NCBI GenBank assembly: GCA_023403845.1
Contig: JAEYDL010000004.1
Span: 1-57,907, forward strand
Direction: 5' to 3'
DNA: 57,907 bases
Source: Pseudomonadota bacterium
GTDB taxonomy: Bacteria > Desulfobacterota > Desulfovibrionia > Desulfovibrionales > Desulfovibrionaceae
Positions 38,935 through 48,639 of this stretch are shown here, piece by piece; the first letter of the stretch is position 1, and every line of letters begins with the position of its first letter. Under the pieces are notes generated by a model, which did not search any database, had not been told where the DNA came from, and saw only the letters and a list, made by a program, of their open reading frames with translations. A program made the translations under genes and the position numbers.

Positions 38935-39972
38935 ATGATGAACCAACTGACCATTCCGGCCTATTCGGAACAGGCGGCGCGGGCGGCGCGGAAACGGCTC
39001 GACAGTCTCGCCAAGGTTCCCGGAAGCCTCGGCAGGCTTGAGGAACTGGCGGTCCGGCTTGCCGGCATCACAGGACGGGAACGCCCCACCTTTCCACGGA
39101 AATCCGTGGTTCTGTTCGCCGCTGATCACGACATCGCCCGCAGAGGCGTAAGCGCCACTGGACAGGAAGTCACGACCATACAGGTACGTAACTTTCTCAG
39201 GGGCGGCGGCACAATCAACGCCTTCTGCCGTAATGCGGGAGCCGATCTGACCGTGGTGGACGTGGGCATGAAGGACGATGTGGAAAACATCGAAGGACTC
39301 GTACGGCGAAAAATCATTCATGCGGCGAACGACTTCAGCGAAGGGCCGGCCATGACCCGCGAACAGGCGCTGGCCTGCGTGCAGACGGGCATCGACATGG
39401 CCCGTGAAGAGGCGGCCCGGGGGACGACCCTGCTGGCCGCCGGAGAGATGGGCATCGGCAACACCTCGCCCTCTTCCGCCGTGGTCGCAGTGATGACCGG
39501 AACGCCTGTGGAAGAGGTCACCGGCCTCGGTTCGGGCATTTCCTCGGAGCGTGTCAGGCTCAAGGCCAGGCTTATCCGGCAGGGCATCGAGCATAACCGT
39601 CCCGATCCCGCCGACGCCGTCGACGTGCTGGCCAGGGTCGGCGGCCCCGAACTCGGCGCGATGGCGGGACTCATGCTTGGCGGCGCATCCCTGCGCATTC
39701 CCGTAGTGGTGGACGGCTTCATCGCCGGAGCGGCCGCAGCCCTTGCCATCGGCATCCATCCGGGTGTACGCGACATGCTCGTAGGGTCGCATCTGTCCCC
39801 TGAACCGGGACATCGCATCGTCATGCGCCATATTGGCGTTCCTGTCCATTTCGACTTCGGACTGCGTCTTGGCGAGGGCACGGGAGCGGCGCTGTTCTTC
39901 CCGATCATCGACGCCTCGGTGCGCATCCTCACCGAAATGAGTACACTTGAGGAACTGGAGATCAAGCTGTGA
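38935..39972 (+). CDS. cobT: Nicotinate-nucleotide-dimethylbenzimidazole phosphoribosyltransferase CobT
   Basis: 345 residues. Family motifs are AKVPGSLGRLEELA, FAADHDIARRGVSA, GEMGIGNTSPSSAV, GGPELGAMAGLMLGG and the catalytic Glu in LGEGTGAAL. It activates the lower-ligand base to its riboside phosphate for the nucleotide loop of the cobamide. The start is preceded by AGGAC at suitable spacing. The next gene starts inside its stop codon (TGATG), so the two are coupled. Confidence 0.95.
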   Translation: MMNQLTIPAYSEQAARAARKRLDSLAKVPGSLGRLEELAVRLAGITGRERPTFPRKSVVLFAADHDIARRGVSATGQEVTTIQVRNFLRGGGTINAFCRNAGADLTVVDVGMKDDVENIEGLVRRKIIHAANDFSEGPAMTREQALACVQTGIDMAREEAARGTTLLAAGEMGIGNTSPSSAVVAVMTGTPVEEVTGLGSGISSERVRLKARLIRQGIEHNRPDPADAVDVLARVGGPELGAMAGLMLGGASLRIPVVVDGFIAGAAAALAIGIHPGVRDMLVGSHLSPEPGHRIVMRHIGVPVHFDFGLRLGEGTGAALFFPIIDASVRILTEMSTLEELEIKL

Positions 39973-40712
39973 TGCTTCGCGCCGCCCTTGCCTTCTTCAC
40001 CCGGCTGCCTACGGGTTCCGCCCCTCTGCCCCCCACGTTCCGGGGCGTAGCCGCCTGGCTGCCGGTCGTCGGACTCATCATCGGTCTCATCGTCGCTCTG
40101 GCCGTGGCTCTGACGGCGACGGTCCTGCCCGCGCCGCTCTGCGGCGTCGTCGGGTGCCTCGTCTGGGTCGCTGTAACCGGCGGTCTCCATCTCGACGGGG
40201 TGGCGGACTGCGGCGACGGGCTTCTCGTGGAAACATCTCCGGCTCGACGACTGGAGATCATGAAAGATTCCCGGCTGGGTACCTTCGGCGGAACCGCGCT
40301 GTTTTTCGCGCTTGCGTTCAAGGCAGCCTCCCTCGCGTCGCTGGCCTCCGTCTTCACAGCAAGTCCGGGAGAATTCCTCTCCCTTGCGGGCGCCTGCTGC
40401 ATGGCCGGGACACTGGCGCGGACGCTGGTTTTTCTGGCCATGCGCATCCCCTCGGCCCGTCCTGAAGGACTCGGCGAAATGCTGCGCGACGGCGTGACCC
40501 GACGGCACGAGCTGACGGCTCTGGCCATCGGTCTCGCCGTCTGTCTCCTCAACGGCTGGCGTGGAGCGATCGCACTCATTGCCGCCCTGTTCACGGCGCG
40601 AATCCTTCTTTCATCTGCTCAAAAGCGACTGGGGGGCGTCACCGGAGACGTTTTCGGTTGTCTCATCGAACTGACGGAATGCGTCGTTCTGACCGTCTGC
40701 TGCCTGCTCTGA
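39972..40712 (+). CDS. cobS: Adenosylcobinamide-GDP ribazoletransferase CobS
   Basis: 246 residues, polytopic membrane enzyme. It opens AALAFFTRLPTG and has GGLHLDGVADCGDG and MKDSRLGTFGG, the motifs of cobalamin synthase; the Asp residues bind metal. It joins adenosylcobinamide-GDP to the activated lower ligand. A GTG one codon earlier is a possible start; the ATG at 39972 is preferred. Confidence 0.94.
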   Translation: MLRAALAFFTRLPTGSAPLPPTFRGVAAWLPVVGLIIGLIVALAVALTATVLPAPLCGVVGCLVWVAVTGGLHLDGVADCGDGLLVETSPARRLEIMKDSRLGTFGGTALFFALAFKAASLASLASVFTASPGEFLSLAGACCMAGTLARTLVFLAMRIPSARPEGLGEMLRDGVTRRHELTALAIGLAVCLLNGWRGAIALIAALFTARILLSSAQKRLGGVTGDVFGCLIELTECVVLTVCCLL

Positions 40713-40741
40713 GCAGTGTCGCACTGTTGAAAGGATTGATT

Positions 40742-41638
40742 GTGAAGCGATACGCCGTTCCCGGAATCCGCCTTGGAGGTACCTCGTTTCTGCTGCATGA
40801 GAGCTATGTTCCGGCAGTGCGATTCACGGCGGAGCGCTGCGAGGATGTAGCCTTGTTGCTGCTGGAGACGGGCGCACGCGGCGAATACCTCGCTTCTCCC
40901 GGGGAAGTCGCTGAAATAGCCCACATCCTTGACGGCGAGGGCGCGACCCTGCATGTACACCTGCCTACCGACGTGAATTTCGATACGCCGGAGAACGCGC
41001 GGGCGATGGTGGACAAGGTCCGGCTCGTGGCGGAACGCACTGCGCCGCTCCATCCGCACAGCTTCGTACTGCACGTCGATTTTCCCTCCCTGCGGAAACT
41101 GTTCTCCGTCCCGGAAACGGATCATGCCCGATACCGATGGACGGCTGAAGCCCTATGCGCAATCGCAGCCTGCCTGCCTCATCCCGAACAACTGGCCATA
41201 GAAAATCTGGAACACTTTCTTCCCGGCTTCTGGGACTCCTGGATTGAAGGAACAAGGTATTCCCGTTGTATTGATGTGGGGCATATCTGGAAAGACGGCG
41301 GCGACCCCGCGTCATTGCTTGCGGCATGGCTGCCCCGCATCCGCGTCATGCACCTGCATGGTCTGGAGCCGTGCCCGATCGAACTGTCTGCCGAACGTTC
41401 CTCTCCGCTCTGGTTTTCCGGGGCGTCAACCGCACGCTTTCCGAATCCCGGGGCACATCCTCGCGATCATCGCTCTCTCCGGTTCATGTCCCCTGAAAGA
41501 ATCGATGCGGTGCTGCATCCTCTCTGGGAAAACGATTTCGCGGGAGTTCTTTGCCTTGAGGTATTCCGTTTCGACGATTTTGCAGCCTCGCACGCCGCAC
41601 TTCTTCGCTCACGGGAACGCTATGAAGCGAAAGCCTGA
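40742..41638 (+). CDS. cbiR: Cobamide-remodelling phosphodiesterase-like protein CbiR
   Basis: 298 residues from GTG 40742, preceded by AAAGGA. It has an AP-endonuclease/sugar-isomerase TIM-barrel form: LHVHLPTDVNF, FVLHVDFPS, ENLEHF, CIDVGHIW, MHLHGLEPCP and LCLEVF supply His, Asp and Glu metal ligands. This and the position between cobS and cobU match CbiR, which removes the nucleotide loop from imported cobamides so that they can be rebuilt with another lower ligand. The frame extends upstream to 40658 over cobS, but that part lacks a good start. Confidence 0.82.
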   Translation: MKRYAVPGIRLGGTSFLLHESYVPAVRFTAERCEDVALLLLETGARGEYLASPGEVAEIAHILDGEGATLHVHLPTDVNFDTPENARAMVDKVRLVAERTAPLHPHSFVLHVDFPSLRKLFSVPETDHARYRWTAEALCAIAACLPHPEQLAIENLEHFLPGFWDSWIEGTRYSRCIDVGHIWKDGGDPASLLAAWLPRIRVMHLHGLEPCPIELSAERSSPLWFSGASTARFPNPGAHPRDHRSLRFMSPERIDAVLHPLWENDFAGVLCLEVFRFDDFAASHAALLRSRERYEAKA

Positions 41639-41774
41639 TTATGCTGCCCAATAACAGCCGTTTTTCTTTTTGCCCGTCTCCGGAGACGGACAGGCCCCGG
41701 GCATGGCGACGAACAGCGGCCAGACAACCTCATTCCGTCAGGCCGCCTGCCGGTCGACCCCTTTATGAGAGAAT

Positions 41775-42374
41775 ATGAAAATGAAAAAACCGGATCTGAC
41801 GCTTTATCTTGGAGGCACCCGCAGCGGCAAGAGCGCGCGGGCGGAAGCGCAGGCCCTGAAGACCGGAAGCCCGGTGCTCTATGTGGCAACGGCGGAGACA
41901 CGGCTGAACGATGCGGCCATGCATGAACGCATTCGCCGGCACCGTGACCGTCGCCCTTCCCATTGGCGTACGCTCGAATGCCCTTTGCATCTCGCGGAAG
42001 GAATCGCGGCGGCACTCTCTTCCCTCCCCGTGGGGAATTCCCAGCCCCTGCCAGACAGGCCCGTGATTCTACTGGATTGCGTAACCCTGTGGGTTTCCAA
42101 CATCCTGTTCAGCCTGCCAGACCCGGAAGATCTGCCAGCCTTCGAAACCGCCGTGCGGACGGAGACAAACAACCTGATCACACTGATGGAAACGTCGGAC
42201 TGCCGATGGATTCTGGTATCCGGGGAAACCGGCCTCGGCGGCATTGCTGCGGACCGGACAGGTCGCAACTACTGCGACGGACTCGGACTTGCCAACCAGC
42301 TCCTTGCCGCTCGCGCACGGCGGGCATTTCTTGTCGTCGCCGGACGCCTGCTGGAACTGAAGGAAAAACTCTGA
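41775..42374 (+). CDS. cobU: Bifunctional adenosylcobinamide kinase / guanylyltransferase CobU
   Basis: 199 residues. P-loop GGTRSGKS (13-20), then YVATAE, HERIRRHRDRRP with the His that takes GMP, LLDCVTLWVSN, and the ending NQLLAARARRAFLVVAGRLLELK. It phosphorylates adenosylcobinamide and adds GMP to give the CobS substrate. ATG codons at 41775 and 41781 are both possible. It is the last gene of the operon; 136 bases separate it from cbiR. Confidence 0.94.
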   Translation: MKMKKPDLTLYLGGTRSGKSARAEAQALKTGSPVLYVATAETRLNDAAMHERIRRHRDRRPSHWRTLECPLHLAEGIAAALSSLPVGNSQPLPDRPVILLDCVTLWVSNILFSLPDPEDLPAFETAVRTETNNLITLMETSDCRWILVSGETGLGGIAADRTGRNYCDGLGLANQLLAARARRAFLVVAGRLLELKEKL

Positions 42375-42434
42375 CCCCCGCCGATGCCCGACATCCTGTC
42401 CTTTCCAGACAGAAAGAAGGGGACCGAAATCCAA

Positions 42435-42468
42435 AAGGCCGCTGCCATGATCGCCATGCAGCGGCCTT
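42435..42468 (-). terminator. Terminator of the UxaA/LarA-like operon (may also stop the cobalamin operon)
   Basis: Perfect 11-base arms (AAGGCCGCTGC and complement) around a 12-base loop; on the minus strand TTTT completes it. It lies between the convergent cobU and UxaA-like genes, so it may work in both directions. Confidence 0.72.
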
Positions 42469-42536
42469 CATGCCCCTTGTCGCACTTCGCGTCCGGGAGA
42501 AAGTTCCTGTGGCCACGGAGCCACAGGGAACCGTCG

Positions 42537-43700
42537 TCAAATGACCGGCCCCATGGTATAGATGTCGATGGCCGAGTAATACTTGATGGCCTCGTTCTTG
42601 GTCATGGTTCCGTTCAGGGTGTTCAGCAGAAGAGCGAAAGCCTCTTCCCCCACTTCATCAATGCTTTTTCTGCCCTCGATGATCAGTCCGGCATTGAGAT
42701 CCATGTCCTCGCTCATGCGCTCATAGGTATGCGGATTGCCGCAGATCTTGACTACGGGCATGGACGGGAATCCCTGAGGCGCGCCGCGTCCCGTGGAAAA
42801 CAGCATGCACTGCGCGCCGGTACAGGCCATGCCGGTCAGGATTTCCGGTTCGCGCCCCGGTGTGTCCTTGATCCACAGTCCCTTCTCGGTCGTAACCATG
42901 TCTTCATAGTCCAGCACGCCCTGAATGGGCCGCGAACCGGATTTCATGATCGCGCCAAGGGACTTCTCCTCAATGGAGGACAGTCCTCCCGCGATGTTGC
43001 CCGGCGTGGGCTGCCCCTTGCGCATGTCGCAACCGAGGGATCTGGCGCGTGTCTCCATCCGGTTCACGATCTCGTAGATCCGCTCCGCCACGGCAGGAGA
43101 AACGGCACGGCGGGCAAGGATATGTTCGGCGCCGAGAAACTCCGTAGTTTCACCAAAGATCACGGTTCCCCCAAGGTCGACCACCCTGTCCGCCACGTAA
43201 CCGATGACGCAATTTGAGGCCATACCCGAAGTGCTGTCCGAAGCGCCGCACTTGATGGACATGACGATCCGGGATACGTCCGCCGGGCGACGCTGCTGCC
43301 CGGAAATGGCTCGCACCAGCCGCCGCGCCGCGTCGATTCCGGCCTGAATACCTTTGCTCGGACCGCCCAGTTCCTGAATATGAATGATCTCCACAGGCTT
43401 TCCCGTGGTACGGATGGTCTCATACAAACGCTGATGGTCCGTTCCCTCGCAGCCGAGACTCACAATGAGTGCAGCCCCCACATTTGGGCTGCATCCGAGG
43501 CTTATCAGCGTATTGGTGACCCGGTCCAGATCAGGCGGCAACTGGCAACACCCCTGATGATGAAAAAAGCCCACTGTGCCCTGCACCTGTTGCACGATGG
43601 CCTGCGCCACGTCATTGGCGCAGACGACGCTGGGAATGACCGCCACATGATTGCGCGCCCCCACCTTTCCGTCGGGACGATGGTATCCCATAAATTCCAT
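42537..43700 (-). CDS. UxaA family hydrolase/dehydratase, large component
   Basis: 387 residues from ATG 43700, with GGGAGGAAG at good spacing. It opens GYHRPDGKVGARNHVAVIPS and has the conserved HQGCCQ, SLGCEGTD, MSIKCGASDSTSG and TGRG motifs of altronate/galactarate-type dehydratases, with several Cys for metal binding. It lacks the N-terminal SAF domain, which is encoded separately at 43957-44253. Together they should dehydrate a sugar acid or a related hydroxy acid. The window's first gene is a paralogue. Confidence 0.88.
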   Translation of the reverse strand: MEFMGYHRPDGKVGARNHVAVIPSVVCANDVAQAIVQQVQGTVGFFHHQGCCQLPPDLDRVTNTLISLGCSPNVGAALIVSLGCEGTDHQRLYETIRTTGKPVEIIHIQELGGPSKGIQAGIDAARRLVRAISGQQRRPADVSRIVMSIKCGASDSTSGMASNCVIGYVADRVVDLGGTVIFGETTEFLGAEHILARRAVSPAVAERIYEIVNRMETRARSLGCDMRKGQPTPGNIAGGLSSIEEKSLGAIMKSGSRPIQGVLDYEDMVTTEKGLWIKDTPGREPEILTGMACTGAQCMLFSTGRGAPQGFPSMPVVKICGNPHTYERMSEDMDLNAGLIIEGRKSIDEVGEEAFALLLNTLNGTMTKNEAIKYYSAIDIYTMGPVI

Positions 43701-43956
43701 ATTCCGCTTCCTCCCGTGAGGATAATTTTCATTATGAAACGGGTTCGTTCCAGATGCCCCTTCTCGCCGATGCGCTGAAAACCCGTCGCAAAGCCGGCAT
43801 GACTCCCTTTCGAACGACGCCCCTTCTTCGCCTGCAGAAACGTGCGGTCACGTTGAGACAGGATATCGGCGGATGCCCGAAATGCAACAGAACGCCGAGC
43901 GTTCCTGTCTCCCGCCTTTCTGCGGAATCGCTTCAGCGACGCTCTCCGAAACAGAA

Positions 43957-44253
43957 TCAGAGATCGCCCCGTCCGCGCATGCTGTCCAGATTGTGGACGT
44001 GAACGTAATCGCCCTTGCGAATGGCCCGGCTGGCCACACCCAGCTCTTCACCATACTTGATGATGGGCTGTTTGAATTCAATATCTTCGAGGGCCAGCTT
44101 GTGTCCGTAGGGAATATCACCAAGGACCAGAATTCGTTGGGCATGACCTTTCTTGTCGCGCACTTCCACTTCGTCGCCTGCATGAACGCCATCAGCGAAC
44201 AGCGTGGCGACGTTGTCCCTGTCGTTGACCTTGAGGGCCAGAACCAGACTCAT
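43957..44253 (-). CDS. UxaA family SAF-domain small component
   Basis: 98 residues that form one SAF domain: LALKVNDRDNVATL, VLGDIPYGHKLALEDIEFKQPIIKYGE and AIRKGDYVHVHNLDS, the last a hallmark of the N-terminal domain of altronate dehydratases. It lies 256 bases before the large component, a longer gap than usual for an operon, and 22 bases after the LarA-like gene. Split SAF/catalytic pairs are common for this family. Confidence 0.9.
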   Translation of the reverse strand: MSLVLALKVNDRDNVATLFADGVHAGDEVEVRDKKGHAQRILVLGDIPYGHKLALEDIEFKQPIIKYGEELGVASRAIRKGDYVHVHNLDSMRGRGDL

Positions 44254-44275
44254 GATTTTCCTCCTGGCAGGTTCG

Positions 44276-45553
44276 TCAGTTTCTGATCGCCATTACGGAT
44301 ACCCCGTCGGGAATAAGCACCACGGAAGCATCCGCCCCCTTGAGACGGAAGGCGATATCCAGCGCTTCTTCCGGCGTTCTTGCGGGCAGCATGTGCGCCT
44401 TGCGGATCAGTTCGGAATCAAGCATGTCGCTGCAGACGATCACGGGATGTTTCCTGAGAATCCGCGCATAAATCTGTGCGCACCACTGCTCGGGAATGGT
44501 CTTTTCCGGAGCAATTGCGGAGAGGCGACGTTCGATCTCGTCCACGCTGCCGGAAAGCATCAGCTCCTCGAAGTGCTCTCCGCCGATGCCGTCCGCGCAA
44601 CCCGCGCACAAGATGATGACCCCGTCCTCGCCCGCGCAGGCCGCCGCCGTGGAAGCCGCCTTTGGGGTCTGATAAAGGTTCTGGTCAAGCGGATACCCTC
44701 CATTGGAGGTAATGACAATATCCCCCTGTACGGCCTCGCACTGCGACTGACTGCGAATGAAGTCGCATCCGGCCTCATGAGCCTGCTCCAGATCCCCGGC
44801 AAACGCCGCGATGATCTCCTTTTTCGCATTAAGCGCCACATTGCAGATGAAGGCAGTATTCACCCTGCGGGCCGCATACACCATGTCTTCATGGATGGGA
44901 TTGCGCTCGAGCACGCCCGCCCTAGCATGGGGACTGGCAATGGCCTGAAAGGAATGATTCTGATTGACGGTCTCCTGCGCGCAGATGCCGGGCAGGATAC
45001 TCTTTCGTCCCCCGGAAAATCCGGCAAAGAAATGCGGCTCGATAAATCCTTCCGCCAGCAGCAGATCGCATTCCACGGCAAGACGGTTGACACGAAAGTC
45101 CGCACCAGATGGCAGGCGGCAGACGTTCACGAAATCAACGGGATTGAACGCGTTGTTGATGCGAATCTTCTCTTTCGCCACAATCTCCTCGCCGAACATG
45201 CGCTTCTGTTCCTCAACCGTGGTGGGACGATGGAGTCCCGTGGCGATGAGAATGGTAATATCGGCGTCCGGGGCTCCCGCCCGGATCTCTTCCAGCAGAA
45301 TGGGCAGAGTGATTCGGCTCGGTACGGAACGCGTATGGTCGCTGGTGACCAGCACCACCTTGCGTTTTCCTGCAGAAAGCTCACGCAGGCGGGGCGTCCC
45401 TATGGGGTTGGCAAGCGCCTGACGCACAAGCTCTTCCTGACTGGAGGTCGGGATATAGTCATGCAGCCTTGCGGACAGGACAGCCCTGATGTTGGCGTCC
45501 GGAATAAGGAATTTTCTGTGACCGGTGTGATACGGAATCGAAAATGTTTTCAT
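44276..45553 (-). CDS. LarA-like nickel-pincer racemase/epimerase family protein
   Basis: 425 residues. It has the LarA layout: SDHTRSVPS, ATGLHRPTT with the catalytic His, EPHFFAGFSGGRKSILPGI with the cofactor-binding Lys and second His, and TSNGGYPLDQNLYQ. LarA-type enzymes interconvert the two forms of 2-hydroxy acids using a nickel-pincer nucleotide cofactor, made by LarBCE, none of which is in the window. It opens an operon with the two UxaA-type genes, so its substrate is probably a sugar acid or hydroxy acid that is then dehydrated. Confidence 0.85.
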   Translation of the reverse strand: MKTFSIPYHTGHRKFLIPDANIRAVLSARLHDYIPTSSQEELVRQALANPIGTPRLRELSAGKRKVVLVTSDHTRSVPSRITLPILLEEIRAGAPDADITILIATGLHRPTTVEEQKRMFGEEIVAKEKIRINNAFNPVDFVNVCRLPSGADFRVNRLAVECDLLLAEGFIEPHFFAGFSGGRKSILPGICAQETVNQNHSFQAIASPHARAGVLERNPIHEDMVYAARRVNTAFICNVALNAKKEIIAAFAGDLEQAHEAGCDFIRSQSQCEAVQGDIVITSNGGYPLDQNLYQTPKAASTAAACAGEDGVIILCAGCADGIGGEHFEELMLSGSVDEIERRLSAIAPEKTIPEQWCAQIYARILRKHPVIVCSDMLDSELIRKAHMLPARTPEEALDIAFRLKGADASVVLIPDGVSVMAIRN

Positions 45554-45993
45554 GCCGTTGTCCTCTGCGGAAAGTCATACGGGTGAAATGGGACCGTCGA
45601 ACCGGAACTTTCCGAAGACGACGGAAAACACCTCTGCAGTAGCCCTGAGGAACCACTGCGTTCCCGAAAATCGCCCGGCGATGCCGTTGATCCGAACACG
45701 CACGCGCAGGTTGTGAACGAAAGCGGAGGATCTCCCGGCTGCCTCAAGGCGATACACCCTCAAAAAGGGCGTATGATGGAAGACTATCTCCCCCAAACAT
45801 GGCAGGACAAGCGCAAAAAAAAGATCTTGACTAGTTGAGGACGTGAAAAGATGCACAGGCAGGTGAAGCAACAGAGGACGATAACCAAACTCCCAACGCC
45901 GCCGCTCCATGGCACATTTTTCGAAAACAACGTTTTCTGCCGAATTCAAGAACTGGCAGAAACCCGCCGCGCACCATGAAACGGAAAACCCGG
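45554..45993. other. Intergenic region
   Basis: 440 bases between two leftward genes. It should hold the promoter of the LarA/UxaA operon and the end of the autotransporter transcript. The open frames on both strands show no domain, and no clear terminator was found. Confidence 0.5.
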
Positions 45994-48639
45994 TCAGAAT
46001 CTGCAGGCGACATTCAGGCTTCCGCCCAGGCTGTCGCGTACGCCCGCGCTGCCCTGAAACACGATGTCGATGTCAAGGGGATACTCTTTCGGCTCCATGT
46101 TCAGCCCCAGCTCGAAAATCCCGCTGTTACCCTTCAGTGAGGCGGAGGGAATGGCAAATCCCTGGGCCACGGCACGGGCCGTGCCGTCAAGTTCCCGCTC
46201 CCATGCTCCACCCGCATACGGTGTAATTCCGTCGGCCAACGTATACTCCAGACGCGCTCCCAAACGAAAACGACGAGAATCCACGGCGTCAAAGTCCACG
46301 TCTTCTCCGTTCATGTCCACACTCCGGCCATTTTGATGCGCCAGGAAAAACTTGCCGTATACATCGGCACGCAACGCGTCTCCCAGAGGCACGATTCGCC
46401 CCAATCCCGCATGACCGCCGTAATACATGGCCGTGACGTCATATTCCGCCGGACGATCCATATTGTCCCGCAGGTCGCCACTCCGCCATGAAGTGTCGAT
46501 CAACCCCATGCGCAGGGAACCTTCCGCATACCAGCCCGACAGAGGCCCCTGTCCCGCATCGAAACGGGCCAGCAGGCCGCCGCCGGTATACCGGCTGGTT
46601 CCCGTGCCATTGACGTTTCCGGCTGCGAACCCACTGAACGTATTCAGGTGTGCCCTGCCGAACTCGAAAAAGGCTCCAAACAAAAGATCGCCCTGCTGTA
46701 CGGCAAGGTTGCGCGTCACGCCGGTCATGAGCGAAAGTCCTTCGGCGTCCGCACGGGAACCGGTATGGTAACGGGTTGTGCCGCCGTACATGGTTCCGAA
46801 GACGGCCCACCCCGTCCTCTCGTCAGCGTGCAACGCCGCTTCGCGCGCCTGCCTCAGTCCCGCGCCCGCCGTCAGGTCCGCGCCCTGGTTGAGCACTCCC
46901 GCACTGGCGGCACGAGCTTCATTGAGCGCCGCAACGCGTGGATTGAGCTGTATGCCCGTCAGATCAAGCTGTATGCCAGTTCCGGTATTGACCAGAATCC
47001 CATCGTAAAACACGGCGTATCCCTGCTGCAGGCTGACCAGCTTGCCCGCGTGCGCCTGGGCCACGGCGCCGCTGTCATCCCTTACGAGAGTAAACGTTTC
47101 ACCGATATGGGCCTTGCCGCCCGCAAGAATATCCGGCAGCTGCGCCGTGATCGAAGTCCCGCGGAAATCATCGGGCTGCGCGCCCGTCACCGTAAGCATG
47201 GGCACATCGACCGGTGCTCCCGGCGTGGGCAGAACGAAGTAAATATGTTCAAAACCTGCCACACGTCTGACATTGCCCTGCCAGCTGTCAACAAAAAGAA
47301 TATTGCCGCTGCCTGCGGCGGCTACGGGATTCCCTGTTCCGGCAGCGCCTCCGTAAAGCGAGTTCGCGGCGGAAAGGATCGCTCTGCTGTCGATGATGAC
47401 GCTGTTCAGGCGCGCCGTACCTCCTGGTCCTCCATCGCCGCCATAAATATCGCCGCCCACGGAACCGCTCTCGACGAGTATCGTATTATGGCTGGCCGAA
47501 CCGGCGGCCTCAACCCTGCCCCCGTACAAATCCTTGCCCACCTTGCCCCCTCCGGTCACCACCAGCGTATTGAAATCCGCCTGACTGCCCTCCGTGCTGC
47601 CGGTAACGTCTCCACCATGCACATTTCCCTTCACGACGGCGCCGCTCCCGACGATGATGGTATTGTGACCGACCATGGCTGCTACGGTGCTCATGGGCGC
47701 AAATCCGCCGCTGATGTTGCCGCCTACCGCAGCATTGACCACACGTACCGTATTGCGGCTGGCCGAGGCAGCCACGGTGTCGCTCTGTACGGATCCTCCA
47801 AAGAGATCTCCGGTAATGCCGCCACGAATAGTCACGCTGTTGCCGTCGGCCGTAGCCGCGCCGTTCCTGCTGTACGCCTCGCCCCCTACTACTTCTCCCA
47901 GAACGCCTCCGTTGACGGTTACGGCATTATCGTTGGCCGAAGCAGCCGCATTGGAGGTCGCGGTCCCGCCGTAAAGCAGGATCACCGCGCCGCCATTGAC
48001 GGTCACGGCATTGCCGTCGGCATGGGCTATGGCCACAGTATCGCTTTCTCCGTAAGCCTCACCGCCCACGGCGCGATACAGCGAAGCGCCGCCGCTGATC
48101 TCCACACGGTTTCCCGTCGCGGTCACTCGCCCGCCTGATCCAGAAGATTCCCTCGCAGAACCACCGATAACGGTCGCCCACTGCCCCAGGCTGAGCGAAC
48201 CGCCAATGACCACACTGTTGTTACGGGCCGAAGCGTCGCTGCTGTCGCTTCGGGCATGACCTCCATAAATCTCGTAATCAAAACCACTCATGCCACCGCT
48301 GATCGAGACGCTGTTGCCATCTGCAGAGGCTGAACCATTACCGCTTTGCGCCGAACCGCCATACAATCCTTCGGAAATCGTACCACCGGTAACGGTGACG
48401 CGACTCCCATCCGCAACGGCGTCGCCACCTTGCGCCAGACTGCCGTAAACAGAATCGTAGGCATCCCCGGATGAAACCGAGGCACTGCCGTGTCCCGTCA
48501 AATCGGTGGCCACGGCAATGCAGGGAAAGACCGTTATCCAAAACAGCGCCGCCAGAACGGGACGGAGATTCATCCCGATTTGGCAAGAAAGAAGAACAGC
48601 CCGGAAACAGGCGTAAAAATCATGAACGAACTGAGGCAT
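45994..48639 (-). CDS. Autotransporter with Gly/Asn-rich repetitive passenger
   Basis: 881 residues from ATG 48639, which has an AAAGGAG site; this gives a signal peptide with an extended N-terminal part, as in many autotransporters. The passenger (about 45-500) repeats a loose unit of about 35-45 residues with the core N-x-V-x-(V/I)-x-GG followed by a YGG or VGG turn, which suits a beta-helix or beta-roll. After a linker, a beta-barrel of about 270 residues runs to the C-terminus, which ends in the aromatic residue expected for outer-membrane insertion (ACRF). The protein should display its passenger on the cell surface; adhesion is likely but not shown. No protease or lipase motif was seen. 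Confidence 0.87.
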   Translation of the reverse strand: MPQFVHDFYACFRAVLLSCQIGMNLRPVLAALFWITVFPCIAVATDLTGHGSASVSSGDAYDSVYGSLAQGGDAVADGSRVTVTGGTISEGLYGGSAQSGNGSASADGNSVSISGGMSGFDYEIYGGHARSDSSDASARNNSVVIGGSLSLGQWATVIGGSARESSGSGGRVTATGNRVEISGGASLYRAVGGEAYGESDTVAIAHADGNAVTVNGGAVILLYGGTATSNAAASANDNAVTVNGGVLGEVVGGEAYSRNGAATADGNSVTIRGGITGDLFGGSVQSDTVAASASRNTVRVVNAAVGGNISGGFAPMSTVAAMVGHNTIIVGSGAVVKGNVHGGDVTGSTEGSQADFNTLVVTGGGKVGKDLYGGRVEAAGSASHNTILVESGSVGGDIYGGDGGPGGTARLNSVIIDSRAILSAANSLYGGAAGTGNPVAAAGSGNILFVDSWQGNVRRVAGFEHIYFVLPTPGAPVDVPMLTVTGAQPDDFRGTSITAQLPDILAGGKAHIGETFTLVRDDSGAVAQAHAGKLVSLQQGYAVFYDGILVNTGTGIQLDLTGIQLNPRVAALNEARAASAGVLNQGADLTAGAGLRQAREAALHADERTGWAVFGTMYGGTTRYHTGSRADAEGLSLMTGVTRNLAVQQGDLLFGAFFEFGRAHLNTFSGFAAGNVNGTGTSRYTGGGLLARFDAGQGPLSGWYAEGSLRMGLIDTSWRSGDLRDNMDRPAEYDVTAMYYGGHAGLGRIVPLGDALRADVYGKFFLAHQNGRSVDMNGEDVDFDAVDSRRFRLGARLEYTLADGITPYAGGAWERELDGTARAVAQGFAIPSASLKGNSGIFELGLNMEPKEYPLDIDIVFQGSAGVRDSLGGSLNVACRF

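Noticed and set aside
37858..39849. 663-residue minus-strand open frame
   Set aside because: Antisense to cbiB and cobT; rich in His, Arg and Gly as expected for a mirror frame.
46648..48138. 496-residue plus-strand open frame
   Set aside because: Antisense to the autotransporter repeats, whose regular codons keep the mirror frame open.
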